From: Rhodobacterales bacterium | GTDB taxonomy: Bacteria; Pseudomonadota; Alphaproteobacteria; Rhodobacterales; Rhodobacteraceae | Reading direction: 5' to 3' | Length of the DNA: 64,000 bases | Assembly (NCBI GenBank): GCA_002748265.1 | Contig: PDRY01000012.1 | Location: forward strand, 310,001 to 374,000 | Shown: positions 8,659 through 21,403 of the stretch, piece after piece | Position numbering within the stretch: position 1 is the first letter of the stretch | Layout of the letters: each line of letters opens with the position of its first letter | Notes under the pieces: generated by a model | What the model saw: only the letters and a program-made list of their open reading frames with translations | Databases searched by the model: none | What the model was told of the DNA's origin: nothing | Made by a program: the position numbers and the translations under genes

Positions 8659-8706
8659 AGCGCCTTTGCGCTTTCGTCGGTTGTCGGCCCCGGGCTAGAT
8701 ACGACC

Positions 8707-9597
8707 ATGGAGCCCTGGATTCTCGTCACTCTGCTGGCCGCTTTTGCGCAGGCCACCCGTTTTGTTCTGCAAAAGAAGATGACCGCCACCGGGCTGACAC
8801 CGGCCGGGGCGACCTTCGCGCGGTTCCTTTTTGCGTTCCCCGTCGTCGCGCTTCTGGCCGCGCTCTATGCGGGGATCAGCGCGCAGGCCTTGCCCGGCAT
8901 CCCGGCGCAGTTCTGGCCCTACGCCATGGCCGGCGGGCTGGCCCAGATCGGCGGAACGATTGCGACCGTGTCCCTGTTCCAGCAGCGCAATTTCGCCGTG
9001 GGCATCACCTTCAAGAAGACCGAGGTCATCCTTGCCGCTCTGGTCGGGTTGGCGGTGCTGGGCGAAGGCGTGTCGGGCGTGGCCGTGATCGCAATCGTGC
9101 TGGGGCTGGCGGGGGTTCTGCTGCTCTCCAGGAACCCGACCGGGGGCGGAGTGTTCACCCGCGCGGCCGGAATCGGATTGCTGGCGGGGCTGCTCTTTGC
9201 CATCTCGGGCGTGGCCTATCGCGGGGCTTCTCTGTCGCTGACCGAAGGCAATGCGGTGCTGCGGGCGGCGGTCACGCTGGCTTGCGTGACGGGGTTCCAG
9301 ACCCTTGCCATGATCGCGGGGTTTCTGCTGCGCGATCCGGGGCAGATCGGCGCGGTGCTCCGGCGGTGGAAGGCCGCAGCCCTGGTGGCGCTGACCTCTC
9401 TGGTCGGGTCGCTATGCTGGTTCATCGCCTTCACGCTGCAAACGGTCGCGTTGGTGAAGGCCGTCGGCCAAGTGGAGCTGGTCTTCTCTCTCGCCGCGAG
9501 CTGGCTGATCTTTGCAGAGAAGATCACCCGGCGAGAGCTGGCCGGGATGGCGTTGGTGCTTGGGTCCGTTCTGCTCCTGATCGCCGCTCACCCGTAG
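8707..9597 (+). CDS. EamA/DMT-family transporter
   Basis: 296 residues with about ten hydrophobic helices in two homologous halves, the layout of drug/metabolite transporter (DMT) exporters such as EamA or RhaT-like proteins. The substrate is unknown. The first half contains the conserved polar start TRFVLQKKM and the second VAYRGASLSL. The stop overlaps the end of the convergent uppP gene by ten bases. Confidence 0.85.
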   Translation: MEPWILVTLLAAFAQATRFVLQKKMTATGLTPAGATFARFLFAFPVVALLAALYAGISAQALPGIPAQFWPYAMAGGLAQIGGTIATVSLFQQRNFAVGITFKKTEVILAALVGLAVLGEGVSGVAVIAIVLGLAGVLLLSRNPTGGGVFTRAAGIGLLAGLLFAISGVAYRGASLSLTEGNAVLRAAVTLACVTGFQTLAMIAGFLLRDPGQIGAVLRRWKAAALVALTSLVGSLCWFIAFTLQTVALVKAVGQVELVFSLAASWLIFAEKITRRELAGMALVLGSVLLLIAAHP

Positions 9598-10391
9598 GCG
9601 ATCACCAGAAGGATCACGCCCAAGATCACCCGGTAGATCACGTAGGGCGTGAAGCTGACCGATTGCAAAAGCCGCATCATCAGCGTCAGCGCGGCCAAGG
9701 CGGACGCAAAGGCAAAGCCTGCGGCGATGGCTCCGTCGCGGAACGCCGCCATGTTGGCCTGCGCCGCGGCATCCGCGCCCAGCAGCACCGCAGAGGCCAG
9801 GATGACCGGGATCGACATCAGCATCGACACGCGCGCTGCGTCTTCGCGGGCATAGCCCAGGAACCGCGCACCGGTGATGGTAATGCCCGACCGCGACGTG
9901 CCGGGGATCAGAGCGACCGCCTGCCAGAGGCCCAGGATCACCGCGTGGCGCAGGCTCCAGTCTTCGGTGCGGAGCTGCGTCGCGCCCCGGCGGTCGGCCC
10001 ACCACAGGACAAGCCCGAAGACAAGCATGGTCCAGCCGATCACGGCGATGGAGCGCATCGCGTCGCTGAGCCCTGTGACCTTCAGAAAAAGCCCAAACAG
10101 CACCGCAGGGATGGTCGCAACGATCAGGCACAGCGCCAGCCGCGCCCCCGGTGCCTCAAGGCGCCCCAGCATAAGCGGCGCAAGCCCCCGCAGCCCGAGC
10201 CTCACGTCCCGCCAGAAATAGACCACGACCGCCCCCAAGGTGCCGACATGGACGGACACGTCCAGGAACTGCCCCTGATCGTCGAGGCCGGTGAGGCCCG
10301 GCAGAAGGATCAGATGCCCCGAGGAAGAGATCGGGAGAAACTCCGTAATCCCTTGGATGACAGCGATAAGAATCAGGTGAAACAGGGGCAT
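9588..10391 (-). CDS. uppP: Undecaprenyl-diphosphate phosphatase
   Basis: 267 residues with seven to eight membrane helices. UppP/BacA recycles undecaprenyl diphosphate to the monophosphate used as carrier in peptidoglycan and polysaccharide synthesis. The two signature motifs are present: EFLPISSSGHL (from Glu17) and PGTSRSGITITGA in the second half. The start at 10391 (MPLFHLILIAVIQGITEFLP) matches the family N-terminus; a longer frame upstream adds 39 non-conserved residues and is rejected. Bacitracin resistance is a known side effect of the family. Confidence 0.95.
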   Translation of the reverse strand: MPLFHLILIAVIQGITEFLPISSSGHLILLPGLTGLDDQGQFLDVSVHVGTLGAVVVYFWRDVRLGLRGLAPLMLGRLEAPGARLALCLIVATIPAVLFGLFLKVTGLSDAMRSIAVIGWTMLVFGLVLWWADRRGATQLRTEDWSLRHAVILGLWQAVALIPGTSRSGITITGARFLGYAREDAARVSMLMSIPVILASAVLLGADAAAQANMAAFRDGAIAAGFAFASALAALTLMMRLLQSVSFTPYVIYRVILGVILLVIAYG

Positions 10392-10593
10392 TTGCGCGCT
10401 CCGAGAGATGCCCGATCCGCATAGGGGAGCGCGAAGATGAGCGCAATAGGTCCGTTTTGTGACATAAATTTCCGAATGCGCCCACCGCATGCGACAAAAA
10501 ATCCGCAACGGATGACATTAAGGTCAGCAATGCTGTCTTTTCTTTCACGGAACGTGCCGCTATTCAAAGAGGCCGATCACGAGAGGACCACCC

Positions 10594-12003
10594 ATGGCCG
10601 CAGAAAAGATGCTCAAGTTCGTCGATGTTGCCCGCGACATGCCACAAAAGCGTGACGCTGCGGATCGACGTCAGGATTTTGCAGAGATCTACGCCGAATA
10701 TGCCGCCGAAAAAGCCGAAGAGCAGGCCAGCCGGTGCAGCCAATGCGGCGTCCCCTACTGCCAGAACCATTGCCCGCTGCACAACAACATCCCCGACTGG
10801 CTGCGCCTGACCGCCACCGGGCGGCTGCGCGAAGCCTATGAGATCAGCCAGGCCACCAACACCTTCCCGGAAATCTGCGGCCGCATTTGCCCGCAAGACC
10901 GCCTGTGCGAAGGCAATTGCGTGATCGAACAGTCCGGCCACGGCACCGTGACCATCGGCGCGGTTGAGAAATACATCACCGACACCGCGTGGGAGCAAGG
11001 CTGGGTCCAGCCCATCACCCCGCGTGCGGAGCGGACCGAGAGCGTCGGCATCATCGGCGCCGGCCCCGCAGGCCTCGCCGCCGCAGACCGCCTGCGCCGT
11101 GAAGGCGTGAACGTCACCGTCTATGACCGCTACGACCGTGGCGGCGGATTGCTGACCTACGGCATCCCCGGCTTCAAGCTGGAGAAGGATGTGGTCATGG
11201 CCCGCATGGACCAGCTCGAAAAGGGCGGCGTGACGTTCAAGATGAACTGCAATGTGGGCGACGACATTACCTTTGCGGAGATTCGCGAAGCTCATGACGC
11301 GACTCTGATCGCCACCGGCGTTTACAAGTCTCGTCAGCTGGACGGCGCGGGCGTGGTCAAGGCGCTCGACTACCTCACCGCATCGAACAAGGACGATTTC
11401 GGGGACAAGGTGCCCGAGCTGGAGGATGGCTCGCTCAACGCCAAGGGCAAGCGTGTGGTCGTCATCGGCGGTGGCGACACCGCCATGGACTGCGTGCGCA
11501 CCGCGATTCGCCAGGGCGCGGAGACGGTGAAGTGTCTCTACCGCCGCGACCGCGCCAACATGCCGGGATCGCAGCGCGAAGTGCAGAACGCCGAAGAAGA
11601 AGGCGTGGAATTCGTCTGGCTGGCCTCCCCCGCCGGGGTCACAAAGGACGGCGTTCAGGTGCACAAGATGCGTCTTGGCGCGCCCGACGCCTCTGGCCGC
11701 CGCGCGCCCGAGAAGATCGAAGGCGCCGACTATCTGGAGCCCGCCGATCTGGTGATCGCCGCGCTTGGGTTCGAGCCCGAGGATCTGCCCAAGCTCTGGG
11801 ACACAGACGGGCTCGAAGTCACCCGTTGGGGCACCGTCAAAGCGGAGTTCGGAACTGGCCAGACGTCGCTGGACGATGTGTTCGCCGCAGGCGACATCGT
11901 GCGCGGCGCCTCTCTGGTCGTGTGGGGGATCCGCGATGGCCGCGAGGCCGCCGATGCGATCTTGGCAAAGTTCGGCGCGGCTGCCGCAATCGCCGCAGAG
12001 TGA
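10594..12003 (+). CDS. gltD: Glutamate synthase small subunit
   Basis: 469 residues. GltD takes electrons from NADPH through FAD and passes them to GltB, which makes two glutamates from glutamine and 2-oxoglutarate. Visible parts: N-terminal Fe-S cysteines (CSQCGVPYCQNHCP, and CGRICPQDRLCEGNC), FAD loop GAGPAGLAAA near residue 152, and the NADPH site GGGDTAMDCVRTA. The start is preceded by GAGAGGACCACC. Unusually for a gltBD locus, three small exported proteins separate it from gltB downstream; all run in the same direction. The 202-base gap to uppP holds the promoter. Confidence 0.96.
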   Translation: MAAEKMLKFVDVARDMPQKRDAADRRQDFAEIYAEYAAEKAEEQASRCSQCGVPYCQNHCPLHNNIPDWLRLTATGRLREAYEISQATNTFPEICGRICPQDRLCEGNCVIEQSGHGTVTIGAVEKYITDTAWEQGWVQPITPRAERTESVGIIGAGPAGLAAADRLRREGVNVTVYDRYDRGGGLLTYGIPGFKLEKDVVMARMDQLEKGGVTFKMNCNVGDDITFAEIREAHDATLIATGVYKSRQLDGAGVVKALDYLTASNKDDFGDKVPELEDGSLNAKGKRVVVIGGGDTAMDCVRTAIRQGAETVKCLYRRDRANMPGSQREVQNAEEEGVEFVWLASPAGVTKDGVQVHKMRLGAPDASGRRAPEKIEGADYLEPADLVIAALGFEPEDLPKLWDTDGLEVTRWGTVKAEFGTGQTSLDDVFAAGDIVRGASLVVWGIRDGREAADAILAKFGAAAAIAAE

Positions 12004-12063
12004 TTTTGAGCGGCGCGCGCCCTGTGGCAAGGTCCCGGTGACCTTCAGCCAAGGAGCGCGCCG

Positions 12064-12744
12064 ATGACACGGACGACAAGGATGACCTCTCGCCTTTCCC
12101 TGATACTGGCCCTGTGCGCCGCAAGCCCGCTTGCCGCGTTCGAGCCGCCTTCGGGCTGCACCGGAAAGCTGACGGTGCAGTATCAGGGATGCTTTGTGTC
12201 CAATATCTGGACCTGCGAGGGCGACGCAGAAGGCGAGCAGTGGATTGCGCTGTTCTCTCAAGATGGCCCCTACCAGGTGCGCAAGGTCGACCGCGAATTC
12301 CAGTGGCTTCAGACCTTTCACATGAACCCGCCCAGCACCGAGGTGATGCAAGTCCCGGTCCCGGATCCCGAAAACCTGACAGAGCTCTTTGCCACGGGCG
12401 AAGACCTCTACGATTTCACCATCCAGGAGAGCGGCGGGAACGCCGTGCGCTATCAAGGCTATGACCGCCTGCCCGGCGAAGCGGTCGTCATCGACGGCGA
12501 GCCGCTGCAGCGCACGGAGTTTTCCTACCAGGCCATGACTCCCGAGGGCGAGGTGCTCTATTCCCGGATGGGCCGCCAGTATGTGAGCGAAAAGCACCGG
12601 CTGTTCTTCTTTGGCAGCGTCTGGGACCCGGCCAATGGCGAAGGCGCCGCCGAGGACACGAGCCCGGTGGAGTTCATCTATCCCGAAGAGCCGGGCTTCA
12701 TGTCCTCAAGCCCCAAACACGGCTGCGGGGAGATGGTGTCATGA
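12064..12744 (+). CDS. Exported protein of a tandem paralog pair (A), unknown function
   Basis: 226 residues with a signal peptide (cleavage about residue 25, after SPLAA). Mature cysteines lie in PSGCTGK, YQGCFV, WTCEGDA and KHGCGEM. The same four-Cys frame, and the motifs CEGDA, DxYDF/DFDF, GEAVVIDGEPL, QYVSE and EEPGF, recur in the next gene, so the two are duplicated copies of one periplasmic domain with two probable disulfides. I recognise no named family. It sits 60 bases after gltD, and its stop overlaps the next start (ATGA), suggesting co-transcription with glutamate synthase. Confidence 0.75.
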   Translation: MTRTTRMTSRLSLILALCAASPLAAFEPPSGCTGKLTVQYQGCFVSNIWTCEGDAEGEQWIALFSQDGPYQVRKVDREFQWLQTFHMNPPSTEVMQVPVPDPENLTELFATGEDLYDFTIQESGGNAVRYQGYDRLPGEAVVIDGEPLQRTEFSYQAMTPEGEVLYSRMGRQYVSEKHRLFFFGSVWDPANGEGAAEDTSPVEFIYPEEPGFMSSSPKHGCGEMVS

Positions 12745-13424
12745 GAGCGCTTGCCCTGATCCTCGCCGCCTCCCCGGCGATGGCCGCCGATGAATGGCCC
12801 CTGCCCGAAAGCTGCTCCGGCGTGGTGACGGTGCAGGCGGCCGATTGCACTGTCACGCATTACTACCGCTGCGAGGGAGATGCCCCCGGCGCCATGCGCC
12901 GGGACGATCTGGAGGAAGACGGGCTCGTCTTTCGCACCCGCACCGACAACGAGGCCCGCTGGATCGAAAGCGAGCATGTGGAGATCGGGATCACCGACAT
13001 CCTGGGCGCCGAGCGCGACCCGGCCAGCCTGAGTGATCTGCTGGCCACCGGACGGGACGATTTCGACTTCCTGACCTATTCGTCGGACGGGCAGCGGCAG
13101 CGCTACATCGGCTTTGACGCGCTCACCGGCGAAGAGGTCGTGATCGACGGCGTTCCGCTCAAGCGCACGGCGTTCGAGATGCGGGTCGAGGACATGCAGG
13201 GCAACTGGCTCTGGTCGTCGGTCGGCAATGAATATGTCAGCGACCAGTGGCGCATCTTCATTGGCGGCACCCGCACGGTCAGCTCTCCGCAGGAAGAGTT
13301 CGTCCGCGACGGAACGCCTGAACGCGTGGTGCTTCCGGGTGAGCCGGGCTTTCTGGCGCGGCGCCCGATCTACGGCTGCGGGGTGATGATGTCGGGGCTT
13401 CCGGCGATCGGGGGGGCAGGATGA
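12741..13424 (+). CDS. Exported protein of a tandem paralog pair (B), unknown function
   Basis: 227 residues with a very short signal peptide (about 15 residues, ending SPAMA). It keeps the four cysteines of its upstream neighbour (ESCSGV, ADCTVT, YRCEGDA, YGCGVM) and the segments GEEVVIDGVPLKRT, NEYVSDQWRIF and GEPGFL. It diverges in the acidic stretch around residues 55-75. The start overlaps the previous stop by four bases and the stop overlaps the next start by four, giving coupled translation across all three genes. Function unknown; periplasmic location inferred. Confidence 0.75.
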   Translation: MRALALILAASPAMAADEWPLPESCSGVVTVQAADCTVTHYYRCEGDAPGAMRRDDLEEDGLVFRTRTDNEARWIESEHVEIGITDILGAERDPASLSDLLATGRDDFDFLTYSSDGQRQRYIGFDALTGEEVVIDGVPLKRTAFEMRVEDMQGNWLWSSVGNEYVSDQWRIFIGGTRTVSSPQEEFVRDGTPERVVLPGEPGFLARRPIYGCGVMMSGLPAIGGAG

Positions 13425-14095
13425 TCGGATCCAGTTTCCTGATCGGCCTTCTGAGCGCGCTGCTGCTGCCCGGCACGGCGCCCGATGCGAATATGCGCAT
13501 CCACGGCGACAATGCGGCGGCGTGGGAGGCTCCTGCAGGACATCAGGCGGATTCAGACCAGACCGGCAATGCCGCCCCCGTCGGGGAGTGGCAGATCGCA
13601 GCGCGTTTCGATCCCCAGACCGACATCGCCCGCAATTTCGACGCGGCGGGGCACGATCTGGACCTGCTGCGCGGCCCGCGCGATTTCTATTTCGATGCGG
13701 TGCTCGTTCAGGGCACGGAGAGCCTGACCTCGGGCGTGTCGTGCGAAGACGCGACCGCCCTGCGCCTTGTTGTGATCGCCGAGACCGAAGAAGGCCTGAT
13801 CGAGCTGGACACCAAGCTGTTGCCCGGCGCTCCCGGCACATGGGCTGTCGGCCCCGGCGCGCTGCGTGTCACCGACCGCCATGTCCCGGACTTCGAGACC
13901 TATGCCGGAACGCCCGCAGACCTGATCCAAGAGATCGCCCTGACCTGCCTGTCCAAAGACATGGCCGCCGTGACGGTGCGGCTGGACGGCACGTTGATCG
14001 CGACCACAGCGGGCGACACGCGCCCCGCCCTATCCATGACCCTGAACAGCACAGCCGAAGCGCCGTTGATCGACGCCCAAAGCTACAGACCCTGA
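13421..14095 (+). CDS. Exported protein between gltD and gltB, unknown function
   Basis: 224 residues. The first 20 residues are a hydrophobic signal (MIGSSFLIGLLSALLLPGTA). The body looks beta-rich, with two Cys (SGVSCED and ALTCLSK) and a repeated acidic pattern; it is not visibly homologous to the two upstream genes. It is the last of the three-gene insert; the gap to gltB is about 55 bases with a ribosome binding site for gltB inside it. A role tied to glutamate synthase cannot be claimed, although the shared transcription unit is likely. Confidence 0.65.
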   Translation: MIGSSFLIGLLSALLLPGTAPDANMRIHGDNAAAWEAPAGHQADSDQTGNAAPVGEWQIAARFDPQTDIARNFDAAGHDLDLLRGPRDFYFDAVLVQGTESLTSGVSCEDATALRLVVIAETEEGLIELDTKLLPGAPGTWAVGPGALRVTDRHVPDFETYAGTPADLIQEIALTCLSKDMAAVTVRLDGTLIATTAGDTRPALSMTLNSTAEAPLIDAQSYRP

Positions 14096-14151
14096 CGAAA
14101 ACGACCCGCAGCCCCCGGCACGCCCGGAGGCCCCAGAAGAGGTGAATGACC

Positions 14152-18678
<4,527 letters not shown>

Positions 18679-18682
18679 TTGG

Positions 18683-18711
18683 AAAAGCCCGGCCCTGCGC
18701 CGGGCTTTTTC
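18683..18711 (+). terminator. Rho-independent terminator after gltB
   Basis: GCCCGGC, loop CCTGC, GCCGGGC followed by TTTTT, starting nine bases after the gltB stop. The stem is perfect, and A's on the left arm extend pairing into the T tract. Confidence 0.9.
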
Positions 18712-18802
18712 GTTGTGGCGCGGGCGCGGCAGGCCACTCTTGGGCTGCCTGACACATCTCAATTCAGCCCGCCCGCGCGAGATTTCGTTGCCTTATTTCC
18801 CA

Positions 18803-18827
18803 AATTGGTCTAATTCTCTTACCAATT
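18803..18827 (+). promoter_or_regulatory. Palindromic operator candidate before glcDEF
   Basis: AATTGGT, an 11-base spacer, then ACCAATT: perfect 7-bp arms ending 13 bases before the glcD start. TTGGT/ACCAA arms are the style of sites bound by FadR-type (FCD) GntR regulators such as PdhR and GlcC. The position over the leader fits repression or ligand-switched control. No GntR gene lies in this window. Confidence 0.6.
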
Positions 18828-18840
18828 CGGGAGGTTCGCC

Positions 18841-20274
18841 ATGGAAATGCCCATTGCTGATGCCAATGTCCTATCGCGCCGCGCGCGCGTGCTGGATCGT
18901 TTGTCCGCAGCCCTGCCCGCTGATGCTGTGATCTCGGATCCGGCAGAGCTTCTGGCCTATGAATGCGACGCGCTCACCGCCTATCGCTGCCCGCCCATGC
19001 TGGCGGTGCTGCCGTCTTCGACCGAAGAGGTCTCGGCCGTCTTACGCATCTGCCATGAGGAAGGCGTGCCGGTGGTGCCGCGGGGGTCGGGCACATCGCT
19101 GGCAGGCGGCGCCCTGCCGACGGCGGACAGCGTGATCCTGGGCGTGGCGCGCATGACCGAGGTGCTGGAGGTGTCGCCCGAAGACCGGCTGATCCGCGTG
19201 CAGAGCGGGCGCACGAACCTGTCCGTGACCGGAGAGGTCAGCGATCTGAGCTTTTTCTACGCGCCCGACCCTTCGTCGCAACTGGCCTGCGCGATTGCGG
19301 GCAATATCGCGATGAATTCGGGCGGGGCTCATTGCCTCAAATACGGGGTGACGACGAACAACCTTCTGGGCGTCACGATGGTGCTGATGGACGGCTCGGT
19401 CGTGGAGCTGGGCGGCGGGCATATGGATGCGGGGGGGCTGGACCTTCTGGGGCTGGTCTGCGGATCGGAAGGGCAGCTTGGCGTGGTGACCGAAGCCACG
19501 CTGCGCATTCTGCCCCAGCCCGAAGGCGCGCGGCCGGTGCTCATGGGGTTCGACAGCTCCGAGGTGGCCGGAGCCTGCGTGGCGGACATCATCCGCGCAG
19601 GTGTCTTGCCCGTGGCCATCGAGTTCATGGACCGTCTGGTGATCGCAGCGTCGGAAGCCCATGCGGGCGCGGGCTATCCCGATTGCGAGGCGCTGCTGAT
19701 CGTGGAGGTCGAGGGCTCCGAGCCCGAGATCGCGCACCAGCTGGGGCTGATCCGCGAGATCGCGGAGCGGCACAACCCGGTGGAGTTCCGCGAGGCGCAG
19801 GATGCCGACGAGAGCGCCCGCATCTGGCTGGGCCGCAAGAGCGCCTTTGGCGCCATGGGCCAGATCAACGACTACATGTGCCTCGACGGCACAATCCCGG
19901 TCAGCGCCCTGCCCCAGGTGCTCCGCCGCATCGGTGAGCTGAGCCAGCAATACGGGCTGGACGTGGGCAACGTGTTCCACGCGGGCGACGGAAACATGCA
20001 CCCGCTGATCCTGTTCGACGCCAACAAGCCCGGCGACCTGGAGCTGTGCGAGGCCATGGGCGCGGATATCTTGCGGCTCTGCGTCGAGGTGGGCGGCTGC
20101 CTCACCGGCGAGCACGGCGTGGGCGTGGAGAAGCGCGACCTGATGGATGTGCAATACGGGCCGGGCGATCTGGACGCACAGATGGCGGTGAAAGACGTGT
20201 TCGACCCCAACTGGCTGCTGAACCCGGCGAAGGTGTTCCCCCTGACCGTCAGCGCGGCGCGGCGCGCGCAGTAA
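18841..20274 (+). CDS. glcD: Glycolate oxidase FAD-binding subunit GlcD
   Basis: 477 residues. With GlcE and GlcF it oxidises glycolate to glyoxylate at the membrane and passes electrons to quinone. The FAD-binding (PCMH/VAO) domain covers about residues 40-220, with VVPRGSGTSLAGGALP and the CAIAGNIAMNSGGAHCLKYG loop. The C-terminal FAD-linked oxidase cap has the signatures DVGNVFHAGDGNMHP and GGCLTGEHGVGVEKR. The start ATG follows GGGAGG. First gene of glcDEF; an operator-like palindrome lies directly in front, and a 64-base gap with a repeat-like hairpin separates it from glcE. Confidence 0.95.
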   Translation: MEMPIADANVLSRRARVLDRLSAALPADAVISDPAELLAYECDALTAYRCPPMLAVLPSSTEEVSAVLRICHEEGVPVVPRGSGTSLAGGALPTADSVILGVARMTEVLEVSPEDRLIRVQSGRTNLSVTGEVSDLSFFYAPDPSSQLACAIAGNIAMNSGGAHCLKYGVTTNNLLGVTMVLMDGSVVELGGGHMDAGGLDLLGLVCGSEGQLGVVTEATLRILPQPEGARPVLMGFDSSEVAGACVADIIRAGVLPVAIEFMDRLVIAASEAHAGAGYPDCEALLIVEVEGSEPEIAHQLGLIREIAERHNPVEFREAQDADESARIWLGRKSAFGAMGQINDYMCLDGTIPVSALPQVLRRIGELSQQYGLDVGNVFHAGDGNMHPLILFDANKPGDLELCEAMGADILRLCVEVGGCLTGEHGVGVEKRDLMDVQYGPGDLDAQMAVKDVFDPNWLLNPAKVFPLTVSAARRAQ

Positions 20275-20275
20275 A

Positions 20276-20338
20276 GGGGGCTCTGCCCCCCTGCGCCTGC
20301 GGCGCATTCCCCCCGAGGTATTTTGGACAAATAAGAAG
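20276..20338 (+). repeat. Intergenic GGGGGCTCTGCCCCC hairpin element
   Basis: GGGGGC, TCT, GCCCCC, then a GC-rich second part ending in CCCCGAGGTATTTTGGAC and a purine-rich AT tail just before glcE. A shorter relative (AGGGGGCTCTGCCCCT, then CGATATTTGG) lies at 45074-45100. From memory such elements recur in Roseobacter-group intergenic spaces; here two copies are seen directly. Confidence 0.6.
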
Positions 20339-21403
20339 ATGATCGAGCCAGCAGACGAGACCGCGTTGAGCGAAGCCCTGGCCGGGGCAGGCGGCCCTTT
20401 GGAAATCCGCGGCGGCGGCACAAGGCCCGTGGGGCGCGGTGAGGGCGAGGTGCTGAGCACCCGCGCGTTGTCCGGTGTGAAGCTCTATGAGCCCGAGGCG
20501 CTGACGCTGGTGGTGGGGGCCGGGACGGCGTTGGCCGAGGTGGAGGCTCTGCTCTCTGCGGAGGGGCAGCGGCTGGCATTTGAGCCCATGGATCACCGGG
20601 CCCTGATGGGGATCGTGGGAGAGCCGACCATCGGCGGCATGGTCGCGGCCAACATCAGCGGCCCGCGCCGCGTGCAGTCCGGCGCCTGCCGCGATCACCT
20701 TCTGGGCGTGCGGTTCGTGGATGGGGCCGGGCGGGTCCTGTCGAATGGCGGGCGGGTGATGAAGAACGTCACCGGCTACGATCTGGTCAAGCTGTTGGCC
20801 GGGAGCTGGGGCACGCTCGGCGTTCTGAGCGAGGTCAGCCTGAAGGTACTGCCGGTGCCAGAAACCTTTGGCACCCTGCGCCTGCCGGAGCTGGATGTCT
20901 CGGAGGGTGTGCAGGCGATGTCGGCGGCGCTTGGGTCTCCGTTCGAGGTGACCGGCGCGGCCTGGGGGCCGGAGGGGGTGAGCCTTCGGGTGGAAGGGTT
21001 TGCCGATCAGGTCGCCTATCGCCTGGGGCGGCTGCGCGACATGCTGGGCGGCGAGGTCATTGACGAAGACCCCTGGCCCGCCATCCGCGACGTCACCGAT
21101 TTTGCGGGGCAAGAGGGCGATGTCTGGCGCATCCACGCGCGGCCAAGCGCGGCGCCTGAACTGGCAGAGCGCATTCGCGGCACTGAGCTGCGGATGGATT
21201 GGGGCGGCGGCTTGATCTGGGCGCTGTGCGCACCGGGGCATGATCTGAGGGCCGATCTGGGTGCCTTTGACGGCCACGCAAGACGGGAACGCGGTTTGGG
21301 TCCGGCCTTTGGAGCACGCCCAAGCGGCGTCGGAGCCTTGGAGCAAGGTATCCGCCAGCGGTTCGACCCGCGCGGCATCCTTAACCCCGGAAGGATGAGC
21401 TGA
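20339..21403 (+). CDS. glcE: Glycolate oxidase subunit GlcE
   Basis: 354 residues, a shorter FAD-binding paralog of GlcD. It has the PCMH fold with LRI/EIRGGGTRPVG near the N-terminus and GEPTIGGMVAANISGPRR. It continues with the GRVMKNVTGYDLVKLLAGSWGTLGVL core, which defines GlcE. It probably relays electrons between GlcD and the iron-sulfur subunit. ATG 20339 follows the AAGAAG tail of the intergenic repeat. Its stop overlaps the glcF ATG by one base (TGATG). Confidence 0.93.
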   Translation: MIEPADETALSEALAGAGGPLEIRGGGTRPVGRGEGEVLSTRALSGVKLYEPEALTLVVGAGTALAEVEALLSAEGQRLAFEPMDHRALMGIVGEPTIGGMVAANISGPRRVQSGACRDHLLGVRFVDGAGRVLSNGGRVMKNVTGYDLVKLLAGSWGTLGVLSEVSLKVLPVPETFGTLRLPELDVSEGVQAMSAALGSPFEVTGAAWGPEGVSLRVEGFADQVAYRLGRLRDMLGGEVIDEDPWPAIRDVTDFAGQEGDVWRIHARPSAAPELAERIRGTELRMDWGGGLIWALCAPGHDLRADLGAFDGHARRERGLGPAFGARPSGVGALEQGIRQRFDPRGILNPGRMS

